Source of the DNA: Anomaloglossus baeobatrachus
Taxonomy: Eukaryota; Chordata; Amphibia; Anura; Aromobatidae
Direction of reading: 5' to 3'
Length of the DNA: 64,000 nt
Assembly (NCBI RefSeq): GCF_048569485.1
Contig: NC_134357.1
Coordinates: 477,921,260 to 477,985,259 of the forward strand
Both the position numbers and the translations under genes were made by a program. Within the stretch, counting starts at the first letter, position 1, and each line of letters starts with the position of its first letter. This document shows positions 11,701-62,804 of the stretch, piece after piece. The notes under the pieces are model-generated. The model had not been told where the DNA came from, did not search any database, and saw only the letters and a list, made by a program, of their open reading frames with translations.

Positions 11701-14700
11701 CGCAGCGCTATTGGCCGCCGGCCTCTTCTCCGCCCTCCGCTCTGCCCCAGGCATCATCAGGGGGGTGTGGGATATTTTTTTCCCGCTCCCTCAGTGTTCA
11801 TTTTATTTAAAAAAAAAAAAAAAGATTATGGCAGACTCCCGGTCTGCGGATTGCTGAGGCTGTAGCAACCTTTTTCGGGGAAAAACAGAACACACTTTTT
11901 TGGTAGTGTATATTTTTTATATTGGATCGATTTTTATATAGATACGTGCATGATCTTGCATACATTCACTCCTACATTGCTTATGCGGGCACTTGTTTTT
12001 TCTTTCACGTTTTTAGTACATAGCGTTTTCCAGCTCGACTTTTTAGTGATTTTGGGCCGGTAAGCCCAAGACTCGGTCCCCTCTTTTGTGAGTTAGTTTC
12101 AAGAAGATGTCAGATTGCTTTGACCCCTGCCGGCTTGTAACGCCCTGTCTCAGGCCACAACTCCCCTCGCTACGTCCCTCGGGTTCGTGCGCATGCGCCG
12201 CGTCTCCGGCCGATGCTCGGTCATACCATCCATAGGACTGGCTCAATCCCCTCGGGGAGGGGAGTCCCGTACCAGGGTCTTTTTTCTTCTATGCTGGAAG
12301 TGGACCAGGTCTCGTCCTTGTGGCTCCCCAGTTTCCACGTATCCCCCAGGTCCAGACTGACCTTCCTCTGGCAGTCTTCCGACATCTCGGGTGATGGCCC
12401 AGGCTTCCACCTCTGCTGGATTCCGAGCAGGACCTAGATGTCTTGGCGCATGACGAATAGCCTGCTAAAAATGGTGAGTCAAGCCGTAAGGCTGCGGACA
12501 GCCCTCTTCTCTCCGTGCACGCAGGTCTCCCTTTAGACATTTGAAGCAGATCCTTAGGTGCTCAGACGGCATCCAGAGCTCGCTGAGTTACCGCGGGCTC
12601 ACAGACAGCTACCGGACACGGAGTTGACCAGCAGTAAGTCTTGTCATTGTCTTTTTTCCCTTCTCCAAGGCGATTTCGGAGAGAAGGGGCACACTATACT
12701 GGAGTCGCTAATGATCACAGACGGCAACCAGACACGGCGTTTACCAGTGGTAAGTCGTGTTATTGTCATTTCATCCCCCCAAAGGGCTCTGGAGAAAGGG
12801 GGCATGCCTCTTTGCAGGAAGCAAGGTGGGGGCCACTACGGTTGTTTTCAGTGGACAGCCAGTTGGCACGGTGACTGCGTGATCATGGATAATCCCCGGA
12901 CGTGATTTTTCCCAGTGGTAAGTCCGTTTATTTGTCTTGCCCCTTCTCGAAGGGGGCTCCGAAAGGAAGCGGCACGCTACCCTTTATGCGACCCGCCTGG
13001 GTTCCTCCGGGCTTCTCGTCACTATCGTGCCGCTCCGCAGGGACTTCCCGGACACCATACGCAGCGGTCCACGTCCCACCTATGCCGACCCAGGGCTGGG
13101 TCTCCTCTTGAGTGAGTACCCTCTTTTCACAAACCTGATGTCTGCCCGCTACCCGGCCTGAACCTCTAGCATCAGTGTTCCCACCATCGAGACCTCTGAC
13201 TCGGGATCAGGAACGCAGATTCGACATCTAGGAAGTCCCTGACTTTTTTTCCGACTTTCGGGAACGCCCTTTCGGAGATAGGTCGAGTCTAGTTTATCCC
13301 TAGGCTACGTCAGGGTAGGCTACTCTCCCCCCTAGGCTACGTAAGAGAAGGGTATATCCCCTTCCCGGCATCGGCCCTGATGCACCAGGTTTCGTTCTCT
13401 CACGCAAACCCGTCTGGAAGCCTTTATCCCTACAACAGCCATCTCCGCTTGGCATGGCTGCGGTCCTTTCCAGCCTTTCTAAAAACGCTTACAGGGATCA
13501 CTGTCCCTACGTATTCTACTCTGCAGAGCTGCTAGGCTTTCTCCACCCAGAAACGACCGGGAAGCCCAGAGTCTCCATTCAAGAACCATCGCCTTGAGGC
13601 TCAGACCATCATCACCCTCTAGGAAGCTACCCCTTCCTTGCTACTAGGGTAGCTGAGCTACCGGATGGAGTCCTCCCAGACCGGGCCCGGTCCGGTCCAT
13701 CATCCCTCAGGCACAGTATTCGAGCCGTTCAAGGGTGGCTACTTCTCACGCAGGAGTAGTTTTTTCACTCCTGACACAGAGCCCCACGTGTTTTTTGCCT
13801 CCCGTGCCCGTTTCTTCCCTTCGGTTTTTTTGGCTCCTTCACAGCCTGTGGCGGTGGTAGTGACGGTGCACATACCAGATTTCATCCCGGACTCTCCAAT
13901 GGAGCACGCTGAGGAACGGAGACAGGAAGGTTCCGTCTTCGCGGGTGACCCGTCAATCCCCTCCTAGCGGACCAGTCTTCGCAACCATCCCTGGGAAGCT
14001 TCCTTTCCTCCTCTGGAGCTTATTATCAACCGTCACCAGCCTCCCGTGCTAGGGTATGCTATCCCACCATTCCTCGGCAGGGTTCCGAGGGACACTCCTA
14101 GAGCGTCGTCTCTCCTTCAACATTCCGGACTTCAGAGGCAGCTGGTTAGCCCAGTTACAATTTCTTCTCTAGGTCGCGGTGACCCAGCCAGGTTCCAGTC
14201 GGACCATGCCACAGCGGTGATTACATCATCCACCAGGAAGATGCAGTGAGTGTCATGGCAAGGGAAGAGGCCAAGAAGATCTTGCTCTGGGACGGGTCCC
14301 TTCACTCGCTAATCTCGGCAGCACGTCCCTAGCGGGGACGTTTGGACGGCCGATGTCCGCGGTAGGATGGACCTCGCGTAGGTAAAGGGCTCCAACGCGG
14401 AAATCACCAGCCAGATCTCTGGCGAAGGAAGACCTCTGGTCGTGGACCATTTTTGGCCTTCCGATCCAAATCTCAGTCAAGGGTGCTTAGAGTATGCACC
14501 TGCTCTGGACTAGATGTCGACGCCCTAGTCCGGTCGTGTAGCCTGTTCAGGCCCTCGTGCATCTGCCCGCGGCTTCCTATGATCTCAAGGGTTCTCAAGA
14601 TGGACCAAGGCAAGCGATAGATCGGGAGTGACCCAGGCGAGCATAGTTTCACATATTTTACTCATCTCCTCGCGAATGCCCCGTGGCCCCTTCCAGACCG

Positions 14701-15624
14701 CAAAATTCTTCCGTGTCGGGGCCCCTCTATTCTACCAGGGCTCAGAAGTCCCAAGTTACATGGCCTCATCAGGGGATCCCGGATGCTGGCTCGTCAGGAC
14801 GGTGGGCAAGATGATGGCAGATATTGAAGAGGGCCGGGAATCAAGTTTCCTCGAAGATTTTATTTCATCGTTCACTAGAAATGTGGGACCTGAATCCAGT
14901 GATGGGTTCGCTCAAAGTTCCCCTTTTTTCCCTGCTACCACCTGTTTTGATAGGTGGGCTCCTCGTGGCCATTGGGTTGTTACAGACGGCATCAGGGCGG
15001 TCAGCCCTCTCGTCGTTTTTTCCCCACTTTCCGGCTCCGCCAACAGGACAAGGGGGGGCTCCAGCCAGAACCTTTCGTTTCTGTCCAAGACACCTCGCTG
15101 TTCCTTCCAGCAGAGGACTTTGGGTTTCGGTCTTTCGGTTCTAGGCTCCTCTCTCAGCCAAAAAGGGGCGTAGTTCGTTCCAGGGCTGGTGCGAGCCCTC
15201 AGTTTTTCGTGTCTGCAGGACACCATCTTTCGGTTGCGCCGACCGTCAATACATGCTTTCACCCTTGCCCAAGAAGCGTGTGCCGGCGCCAAGGGCCAGA
15301 ATTTCACATGGATCCTTTCCTCCATATGTGTAGAATATCGCATGAAGGACTGACTTCCACCGCGGTCTACCGGGCAAGGGGGCACCCTCGAACGATTGGA
15401 CTCCAGTCGTAGATCGACCAGGTCCCCTGGTCCGCCACCCGCTCTAGCTGGCATACCTTGACTATTTTCTACCAGGTTCACACCCAAGCTTTGGCAGAGG
15501 CCAATCTTGGCGTAGGGTTTGCGGGTGGCATTGGCACACCTGTTGCAACATTAGGCGCTTGTAGGTCTGGGTCAAGCCCACTCCGGTGATGGTTTTTCTT
15601 CCCACCCAGGGACTGCTTTTGGAC

Positions 15625-15725
15625 GTCCCATGGTCCTGTGTCCCCCAATGAAACGATAGAGAAAGAAGGATTTTTGTGTACTCACCGTAAAATCTCTTTC
15701 TCTGAGTCTTCATTGGGGGACACAG
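15625..15725 (+). repeat. internal complementary region of DIRS element
   Basis: The first half (catggtcctgtgtcccccaa to gatagagaaag) is the reverse complement of the left tip at 10079-10116. The second half (aaggatttttgtgtactcac to gggggacacag) is the reverse complement of the right tip at about 15982-16049. The two halves abut, as expected for a template spanning a circular junction. Confidence 0.88.
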
Positions 15726-15869
15726 CACCCACCCTGCTTGTGTTTTTTGTTATATAGGACATGCCTGTTGCCCCAGTGCCTGTATTCCCAGGTCACTGGT
15801 CACACGAATGATCGTCATAGTTTCTTACCTTGTTTTATTCAGGATTGTTTGGTTCTCCTCCTACTGCTT

Positions 15870-16049
15870 GTGCACTAAACTGATTGAGCCCGCCTCCGGC
15901 TCAGGGGTTATACTGCTGGGGAGGAGCTAACTTTTTCTGTTTACTTAGTGTCAGCCTCCTAGTGACAGCAGCATAACCCATGGTCCTGTGTCCCCCAATG
16001 AAGACTCAGAGAAAGAGATTTTACGGTGAGTACACAAAAATCCTTCTTT
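15870..16049 (-). repeat. right inverted terminal repeat of DIRS element
   Basis: Inverted copy of the left repeat; the last roughly 45 bp (gattttacggtgagtacaca onward) are absent from the left repeat but present in the internal region, as in known DIRS elements. Confidence 0.85.
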
Positions 16050-16990
16050 CCAGACTCTGTTATGGCAGGTAATGGGTGCGGCGCATGTATAACCAAGACC
16101 CCAGCTGTTCAGATATCTGGAAAAGTTGGGTGCCAACCCCAGTGATGCGCATTAGAGTAATGTCCCCTGTCTAATCTTATTATACATGATGCTGTGGTTT
16201 TTCAGACTTTTCTGTTACCTGAAAGTTAAGGCGAAGTCACCTTCCTCCGGTGTCACCACTTCCCGTCACCAAGGTGTGGTGCTGTGGTTGTGGGGTTTGT
16301 ACTGATGTTACCACTTTCCCTGCACAGCACAGAGTACGTGACAGATGGGCCGAGCCTTGCTATGTGCATGGATGGAGATATGGCGGATTTTGCAGTAGGA
16401 AAATCTACAGATTATTGCAACAAAATTTGCAGAAGATGAGGAGGATTTTGTTGCAATTTCTGCTGTGAATCTGCAACAGATTTTTTTTTTTCCTCTGATT
16501 TAGGTCCCATGTGGACGAACCAAATTCACCTACAAATTGTGTAAACCATTGATGTCACTTTGTAATGTGGATTCCACATTGGTCATCCGCCTGTAACTCT
16601 TACATCTTACTGCGGATTCCTTGCTGATTTTGCTGGAGGATATGGTCCGGGCTTCTCCGATAAGGTGTCTGGCAGGCAGAGAGCAGTTCTCTCGTTGAAC
16701 TCCATGCCACCCTGTATTAGGCTGCGTGCACACGGAATCTTTATGTTCAGTCTTTGGAGCAAAAAAGCCAAAGTTTTTGAGTTTTGCAGTTTTTTTGCAG
16801 GAGGATTTGTAAAATTTTTGCTCAATTTCAGCTCCAAAATCTCAAAAAACTTAGTTTCTACATACCCTTAGAGTCACCCAGCAGCATCCAAAAAATAGAC
16901 TATACCGCAACCTTAACTTTCCCACTATTAATAAAAGTACAACTCCCAGCATGCCCTGACTTCTGAAGGAAAGCACTCTAATTTTGGTAA
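16050..16990. other. intergenic, MITE-like fragment only
   Basis: A stretch starting ttaggctgcgtgcacacgga at 16719 resembles the end of the ggctatgtgcgcacac elements but no matching second end was found. No gene recognised. Confidence 0.45.
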
Positions 16991-16994
16991 TTTC

Positions 16995-17530
16995 CAGCAG
17001 ATGTTGCGAGAGCTGGAATCTCCATCTGTGCATCCGCCACCCCCAGGAATAATGGCGCCTGCGAAAGATGTCAGTCTCTGTGCCACAGTCTGGGGAGTGA
17101 CGCATGTACAGATAGATATTCCGGTTCATGCAACGTCATCTGGATATTACTGCGCATGTGCTGTTGCCAGTAATGATGGCACCTGCGCAAGATGTCAGTC
17201 TCTGTGACTTGTTCTCCCGCCAATATCTTCACAGGCATTGTGATTCTGGGGGTGGGGCGACACATGCACAGATGGATATTCTGGTTCATGCAACGTCATC
17301 AGGACATTACTGTGTATGTGCCGTTGCCAGTAATGATGGCAACTGTGCGAGATGTCAGTTTCTGTGACTGACTTCCCCCGCCCCCGCCAATATCTTCGCA
17401 GACACCATCATTTTTGTGGAGAAACACATGTGCAGATGGCTATTCCGGTTTGCGCAATTTCATCAGGACAGTACTGCGCATGTGCCGCTGCTGGGTATGA
17501 CGGCGCCTGCGTGTGATGTCAGCAGGTCAC
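16995..17530. repeat. diverged tandem repeat, about 160-bp unit
   Basis: Recurrent blocks ggttcatgcaacgtcatc, gttgccagtaatgatggc (near 17163 and 17323) and cgccaatatcttc (near 17218 and 17386); three to four imperfect copies. Confidence 0.75.
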
Positions 17531-17669
17531 AGAGAAGAGTGACCTATCAATCAATGGCAGAAGGCTGTAAAGCTGAAAGTGCAGAACAAGCCCCTGTGCT
17601 TGTGAGTTCATTTGTATAAGAATTTGCTGATGGATTACGAGACAACAGAGATACGGATTTGTAATATAA

Positions 17670-19663
17670 GGCTATGTGCGCACACTGCTTTTTTTGACGC
17701 TGCGTTTTTGTGCGTTTTTGGCCGCTAAAAACGCACCTGCGTTGAAAAAACGCGGCAAAAAACGCACGCGTTTTGCCGCGATTTGGTGCGTTTTTTTGCT
17801 GCGTTTTGCTGCGTTTTTGCTCACTGCGTCCTTATGCGTTTTTTATCAGTGAACAAAAAAAAAAAGGTCTGATGTCATTTCCTTCTTCAATGTGTTCTTC
17901 ATTCTCCACTAGTGTATGCAGAAGAGCAGACAGCTGCAGAACTACAAGGCTCAGCATACTCCATCCAATAGTGTATGCAGGAGAGCAGACAGCAGCTGTC
18001 GAACTACAAGCCTCAGCATCGTCCTTCCAGGACTGTATGCAGGATTTCTTTGCCCCCCCAAACAAATAAAATGACGTGGGCTTCGCCATATTTTTGTATG
18101 CTAGCCGGGTACAGCAGGCAGGTACAGGCTGCCCCCAACCCCCAGCTGACTATTTGTACCCGGCTGGGAACCAAAAATATAGGGAAGCCCTTTTTTTTAA
18201 ATTATTTCATCAATTTCATGAAATAATTTAAAAAAAAAATGACGTGAGCTTCGCCCAATTTTTGAGTCCAGCCGGGTACAACTAGGCAGCTGGGGATTGG
18301 ATTCCACAGTGCTTTCTGGGCACCCCCGCTGTGAATTGCAGTCCCGCAGCCACCCCAGAAAATGGCGCTTTCATAGAAGCGCCATCTTCTGGCGCTGTAT
18401 CCAACTCTTCCAGCTGCCCTGATGCCGGGTGGCTCACTGGGTAATAATGGGGTTAGGGCTAGCTGTATAGCTGGCCCTAAGCCCGAAATTCATGGTGTCA
18501 CGCCAATATTAGACATGGCCACCATGAATTTCTAGTAAAGATAAAAAAAAAAACACAACACACAGAAAAATATTTTTATTAGAAATAAAACACAACACAA
18601 TTAGTGACTCCATCTTTATTGAAATAAAGAACCCCCCTCCGCAGTAATCCTGGGTCAAGGGTCCCGCGCCGTCCAATCCGGATCCAATATCATCTGATCG
18701 GTTTGCTGGAAGGCAAAGCGATCAGATGATGTGTCAGGATCAAGTGCCTGAATCCCATCACACATCAGCTGATTGTATAAAAGCCGATTATACAATCAGC
18801 TGATGCATCGGTGCAAAAAAAAAAATAATACTCACTTATGTGCTGATTACCGGCAGCTCCTGCAGCGATGGGGCGGGAGTCTGATCCCGTCCGATCGCTG
18901 CAGCAGCTGCCGGTAATCAGGGATGAAGTCTCCTGACGCATCCGCTGATACCGACCGGGCGCCCGCGTCACCGCGATACTTACGATCACCTGATGCGTCA
19001 GGTGACTGCATCAGGTGATCCATCGCCAGGTCCTGCATCCATCGGAGGTTTCCCGGCCGTCTGCACACAGCCGGAGCGGGGGTGGCGATACCGTGAGAGG
19101 AGCTGGGAGCGGGCATGGCACCGGGAGGCTGCAGACAGGTGAGTATAACTTTTTTTTTTTTTCTACTGTTAACTTTTGTTTTCGCAGCCGCTTCCATCTC
19201 CTGCCCAGACATGGCGCCGCACGGCAGCATACATGCACAGGATGGGAGGTGGAAGCGACGGTGACGGTACCGGGAGGATTCACGCTTCTGTATATACTGA
19301 CAGAAGGAATCCTCTTCCTGTACACGTCACTTTACTACCCACCTCCTGCGTTTATAGCTGCGTTTTTGGTCTTAGAAACGCACCAAAACGCACCAAAACG
19401 CAGCTATTTGCGTTTCTCATTGCGTCTTTCAACATCCCATTGAACTCAATGGATGAAAAGCGCAGTGAAAAACGCGGGAATAATTGACATGCTGCGTTTT
19501 TGTGGCACCACAAAAACGCAGCTGAAAAAAAACGCTGTGTGCAGACAGCAAAAATGAAAACTCAGACTTTGCTGGGGAAGCAAAGTCATGCAGTTTTCTG
19601 AGCAAAAACGCACCCGAAAACTGCGCAAAAACGCCGCGAAAAACGCACTGTGCGCACATAGCC
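17670..19663. mobile_element. PIF/Harbinger-like non-autonomous element, 2 kb
   Basis: Inverted ends ggctatgtgcgcaca and tgtgcgcacatagcc, flanked by TAA on both sides (17667-17669 and 19664-19666). Subterminal regions are rich in gcgttttt / aaaaacgc motifs in opposite orientation. The interior contains modules also seen elsewhere in the window (tttattagaaataaa near 18575). No transposase frame found. Confidence 0.82.
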
Positions 19664-19666
19664 TAA

Positions 19667-20756
19667 AGGTCTGGAAATTATAATCATCCAAGGTATTTTA
19701 CTGTGATGATGTTACTTTGGTGTCTAAAAACCTGCGGGCAGGATCCCTTTAAATTGTGATTTAGATGCAAAATAATGTGTTTTGAGACAGATGAGTGCTG
19801 CCACCTAATGGACATAGTCCTGAGTGTGGCATAAGACTTTCCCAGCATATACAGGAATGCCAGGAGATCTGAAAGGCCGGATTCATCTCAGAGGAAATCC
19901 TTTGTTTTGTTCATTCAATATTTTTCGGGGAATATTTTAGAGTAAGTTCACACGTTCAGGTTTTTAGAAGCCATTTGTAAATCCAAAACCAAGAGTGGAT
20001 TCAAAAGTCAGAGAAGTGTAAGGCGCACTTTCATCTCTTGGTTGATTTTGAAAATTTGCAAATGATGAATTAGCAACGAATATATAGAAGATGAAATCCA
20101 TGGCGACGTTGTCAAGGAAATGCAAAAGAAGACGAGCACTGGAAGAATTAATTAAAGAATGACACAAAAATAAAAATGCTTAAAATATATTTACTTAGAA
20201 AAAAAGATACATATTAAAAATAAAATATATATACTGTATATATAGACAAGCATCATAAGGAGCGGAGAACTGAAGGTTTAATCTTTAGTAGATGACTGGA
20301 TTCACATGATCATATGGCATCTGATGCGAGCACATTGGATTTGATATGCTAAAGAACCTCGGCTCCTACTCTGCTGCCAGCATGAGCCGAGTGTCATTCA
20401 ACTGTGATCTGATCCTGCAATCAGACCACAGCTGCGGAGGAGAGGGAAGGGATTAATCTCCTAGTCGTCAGCTGATGCGATTAACGCACTGCACTCGGAT
20501 GTCATCTGAGTAAGTCCGAAGTTTCTCTTGCACCCATAGACTTGTATGGGTGCGAGTGACAATGCTCTCACTGACAATCGCAGCATGCTGCGACTTTTCG
20601 CTCATCCAGAATCTGGATTAGAAAAAAGCTGACTATCTGCTCTTCCTCATTGAATAACATTGGCCCGAGTGCAATGCGCGATTTTCTGGCACTACACTCA
20701 TCCAAGTCATACGCTCTTGTGAGCATACCCTAATACTGAGAACATAATACATGCAA
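19667..20756. other. intergenic, MITE-like pieces only
   Basis: A short stretch starting gagtaagttcacacgttcag (19940) and one ending cttgtgagcataccctaata (near 20733) look like single MITE ends, without clear partners. No gene recognised. Confidence 0.45.
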
Positions 20757-22015
20757 TGTAAAATGCAGCGAGACATCACCCCGACACTGTCATATAGAGC
20801 GAGACCTCGCCGTGGCACTGAGACATGGAGCGGGACCTCGCCGTGGCACTGAGACGTAGAGCGGGACCTCGCCGTGGCACTGAGACGTAGAGCGTGACCT
20901 CGCCGTGGCACTGAGACGTAGAGCGTGACCTCGCCGTGGCATTGAGACGTAGAGCGGGACCTCGCCCTAGCACTGAGACAGAGTGGGGGACCTTGCTCTG
21001 GCACTGAGACATAGAGCAGAGGACCTCACTCTAGCACTGTGAAGTAGAGCGGGACCTCACTCCAGCACTGGGATATAAAGCCAGGACCTTGCCATGGCAT
21101 AGTGATGTAGAGCAGGACCTCGCCATGGCACTGAGACGTTAAGCGGGACCTCGCTCTGGCACTAAGACATAGAGCGGGACCTCCCTCGGCACTGTAACAC
21201 AGAGCAGGACCTCACTCCCGCATTGTGAAATAGAGAGGGACCTTGCCCCAGCACTGTGAAGTAGAGCGGAACCTCAACACGACACTGGGACGTAGAGCGG
21301 GACCTCGCTCCAGCACTAGGATAAAGAGCGGGACCTTGCTCCAGCACTGTAAAGTAGAGCAAGACCTCGCCTTGGCACTGGGATGTAGAGCGGAACTTCA
21401 CACCAGCACCTCGCTCCAGGACTGTGGCGTCCAGCGGGACCTCACCCCGGCACTGTGAAGTAGAGCATGACATTGCCACGGCACTGAAAAGTAGAACAGG
21501 ACTTCGCCACGGCACTGGGACATCGAGTGGGACCTCACCACAGCACTGGGATGTAGAGCGGGACTTTGCCACGGCTTAGTGACATAGAGCCGGATCTCGC
21601 CCCGACAAAGTGACCTAGGGCGGGACCTCACTATGGCATTGCGATGCAGAGTGGGATCTCGCACTGGATTTGTGATGTAGAGTGTGATCTCAACACGGCA
21701 CTGTGATGTTGGGTGTGACCTCGCCATGACACTGTGAGACATAGCGCAGGACCTCGCCACGGCACTATTATGTAGAATGTGACTTGGCCATGGCACTGTG
21801 AGAGAGCGTGACCTCGCCCTGGCACAGTTGCGTTGAGCGTGACCTTGCTCCGGCACTGTCGCGTCTTGCGGGACTTCGCCCCGGTACTGTGGCGTTGAGT
21901 GGGACCTCACCTCGGCACTGTGACGTCGAGTGGGACCTCTCCCCGACACTGTGGCGTTGAGCAGGATCTCAACCTGGCACTGTGACGTAGAGAGGGATCT
22001 CGCCCTGACGCTGTC
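20757..22015. repeat. 31-bp minisatellite downstream of abca5-like
   Basis: The unit is cactgagacgtagagcggga followed by cctcgccgtgg, about 40 copies, most uniform near 20810-20960 and increasingly diverged toward 22015. It ends about 180 bp from the stop codon of the transporter. Minus-strand open frames here are repeat by-products. Confidence 0.93.
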
Positions 22016-22197
22016 AGTACTGAATCCAGGAGTCTACTACATTACATACCATACAGAAGGGACATTATGAGCACTGAATATTTTATAAAAGTATGAGTAA
22101 AATGTAACTTGTATACAGGATCCGGGATGAGTGTCCATCCTCTGCTATTAGTAATGTGTTTTCTAGGCACTGACTGCTCCTCAGCTGTTTTCACATC

Positions 22198-59716
<37,519 letters not shown>

Positions 59717-60295
59717 CTGGAAAGAAAAATAATAATTTATAGTCTAAACAATATTAAAGGGGTATGTCACTCAGTCACTCAGGCTCGGTGATATCAGAGG
59801 TCACGGCTCTCCGGGGGTCACTTCATGAGGATGAACGGACTGCAGTAGCGCTGCTCAGAGGTAGAATAGCCTGATCCAGGTATTTAGAAAAAGCCTGCCC
59901 TATCAGTTTTTACAGCGATGTGGCCACTATTGCAGAGAAGTGAACCACTCCTTTAATCTTCTCTATATATATAGATGTGTGGGCACCAAGGTGTTAAACC
60001 TTTTACTGTTGAGTGTATGTAAACTACTTATCTGGCATATGTGGAGTGCTCGGACCGGCAGCCAGTGAACCCAGCCAAATGCTAAGACCCACTGCCTCAC
60101 TCAGCCCAGATATACGCTTGTGCACACATCTTTTTCCACCTAAAAAAGTGCAGCAAAAAATGAACATAGTGCACAGTAATGTAAAGACGACATTGTTATG
60201 CACATGTTCTCTTTTGTTACTTCTTTAGGGTTTCAGAAACCGTGAAGAGGTTAAATGAAGTAGCATGTTCAGTTTGTTCACAAGCCTCCTGGTCT
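59717..60295. other. intron upstream of exon a, no exon found
   Basis: I searched the minus strand for the preceding ABCA exon and found none; it must lie past 64000. Confidence 0.5.
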
Positions 60296-61889
60296 TTAAC
60301 CCCTTCACCCCCGGCCACTAAAGCACCCTAATGACCGGGCCATTTTTTGCAATTCTGACCAGTGTCACTTTGACAGGTTATAACTCTGGGACGCTTCAAC
60401 GGATCCTGGCGATTCTGACACTGTTTTTTCGTGACATATTGTACTTCATGTCAGTGGTAAATTGAGGCCGATACTTTTTGCGTTTATTTGTGAAAATTTA
60501 GGAAATTGTGCGAAAATTTGGAAAATTTCGCAATTTTCAAACTTTGAAAATTTATGCCCATAAATCTGAGAGATATGTCACACAAAATAGTTACTAAATA
60601 ACATTTCCCACTTGTCAACTTTACATCAGCGCAATTTTCGAAAGAAATTTTTTTTTCGTTAGGAAGTTAGAAGGGGTCAAAGTTCATCAGCAATTTCTAA
60701 TTTTTCCAACAAAATTTACAAAATATTTTTTTTAGGGACCACATCACATTTGAAGTGACTTTGAGAGGCCGAGGTGACAGAAAATACCCAAAAGTGACCC
60801 CATTCTAAAAACTGCACTCCTCACACTGCTCAAAACCACATCCAAGAAGTTTATTAACCCTTTAGGTGCGTCACAGGAACCAAAGCAATGTGGAAGGAAA
60901 AAATGAAAATTTTACTTTTTAACACAAAAATGTTACTTTAGCCATAAAATTTTCATTTTTACAAGGGAGAAAAGAGAAAGTGCACCCAACAATTTATTGT
61001 GCATTTTCTCCTGAGTACGCGGATACCCCATATGGGTAAAAATCAATTGTTTGGGTGCACGGCAGAGGTCGAAAGGTAAGGAGCGCCATTTGAATTTTTG
61101 AACACAAAATTAGCTGCACCTGTTAGCGGACGCCATGTCGGGTTTGAAGACCCCCTGAGGTGCCTAAACAATGGAGCTCCCCCACAAGTGACCCCATTTT
61201 GGAAACTAGAGCCCTCAAATATTTTTTCTAGATGTTTGATGAGCACTTTGAACACCTGGGGGCTTCACAGAAGTTTATAACGTTGAGCCGTGAAAAGAAA
61301 AAAAAAATTTTTTACCACAAAACTGTTGCTTCAACTAGGTAGCTTTTTTTTCACAAGGGTATCAGGAAAAAATGCACCATAAAACGTATTGTCCATTTTC
61401 TCCTGAGTACGCAGATACCTCACATGTGGTGGAAAGTAATTGTTGGGCGCATGGCGGGGCTCAGAAGAGAAGGGCACCATTTGACAGCAAAATTGATTGG
61501 AATCATTAGCGGACGCCATGTCACGTTTTTAGACCCCCCCCCCATGGTGCCTAAACAGTGGAGCTCCCACACAAATTACCCCATTTTGGAACTAGACCCC
61601 TCAAGGAATTTATCTAGATGTTTAGTGAGCCCCTTGTACCCCCAGGGGCTCCACTGAAAGTTGATAACGTTGAACCGTGAAAATTATTTATTTTTTTTAA
61701 ATTTTTTTTTTTTAATTTTTGCAGCAAGAAGGTAGTTTTTTTTTTTCTCTTTTTACAACGGTATCAGGAAAAAATGCACCATAAAACGTATTGTGCAATT
61801 TTTCCCGAGTACGCAGATACCTCACATGTGGTGGAAATCAATTGTTTGGGCGCATGGCGGGGCTCAGAAAACAAGGAACACCATTTGAC

Positions 61890-62590
61890 TTTTCAAACGC
61901 ACAGACGCAGTGCACTGATCGGCCGCTGCAGGAGGCACGGTCGGATGAGATACAAAAAGCGCTGGGGATACGGAAAAAAAAAAAAAAGTCACGCCAAAAA
62001 TTGAGCAGGGATGTTGATCCGCGCTCAGCGGGACGCACGGACAGATGCGATACTTTTTTTCGTATCCCCGACGCTTTTTGTATTGCATCAGTCCGTGCGT
62101 CCCGCCGAGCGCTGATCAGGGATGCACATAACGGATCGGTATCCCTGCTCAATTTTTGGCGTGACTTTTTTCCGTATCCACGATGCTTTTTGTGACGCCA
62201 AAAATTGAGCAGGGATGCCGATCCGTTATGTGCATCCCTGATCAGCGCTCGGCGGGACGCACGGACTGATGCAATACAAAAAGCGTCGGGGATACGGAAA
62301 AAAAAGTATCGCATCTGTCCGTGCGTCCCGCTGAGCGCAGATCAACATCCCTGCTCAATTTTTGGCGTGACTTTTTTCCGTATCCCCAATGCTTTTTGTC
62401 ACGCCAAAAATTGAGCAGGGATGCCGATCCGTTATGTGCATCCCTGATCAGCGCTCGGCGGGACGCACGGACAGATGCGATACAAAAAGCGTCGGGAATA
62501 CGGGAAAAAAAGTCCCGCCGAAAACTGACCACGGATGCAGATACGTTATCTGCATCCCTGATCAGCGCTCGGCGGGACGCACGGACGCAT
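61890..62590. repeat. array of alternating inverted repeats
   Basis: A block with acgccaaaaattgagcaggg, gatgcacataacggatcgg-type and ggcgggacgcacggac-type sequence occurs repeatedly in both orientations (for example ccaaaaattgagcagggatg near 61995, 62198 and 62404, opposed by ccctgctcaatttttggcgt near 62144 and 62349). Neighbouring units can pair over 100 bp or more. Confidence 0.88.
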
Positions 62591-62804
62591 GAGGTGTAAA
62601 AATAGAAAGGGGATAGAGGAAAAAAAAGTTATACTCACAGTACCCAGAGGTTTAGCAGGAGGAACAGAAGGCAAGGAACAGCTTTACAGCAGCAGCCAGC
62701 AGGCAGGAAGTTGGACAGCTCAGCAGAAGACCCAGGAAGAAGGACCCAGCGATGGAGGCAGATGTGATCGGCCGGTGAAGACAGGTAAGAGGACGTCGGA
62801 GGGA

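Larger units (their letters stand above)
10079..16049 (+). mobile_element. DIRS-type tyrosine-recombinase retrotransposon, broken fossil
   Basis: Inverted terminal repeats of about 150 bp (from 10079, and up to about 16049) share tcattgggggacacaggacc and ctccccagcagtataacccc. Near the right end, 15625-15725 consists of the reverse complement of the left tip followed directly by the reverse complement of the right tip: the internal complementary region that defines DIRS elements. Its position implies plus-strand coding. A stretch near 15430-15510 resembles the end of a DIRS tyrosine recombinase (HT.TIFY..HTQALAEA). The frames are interrupted many times; it is broken and probably of moderate age. 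A GC-rich tandem repeat occupies 10880-11700. Confidence 0.8.

Noticed and set aside
20757-22015. CRISPR-like regular array of 31-bp repeats
   Set aside because: The units are contiguous without unique spacers, and the setting is a vertebrate genome: this is a minisatellite.
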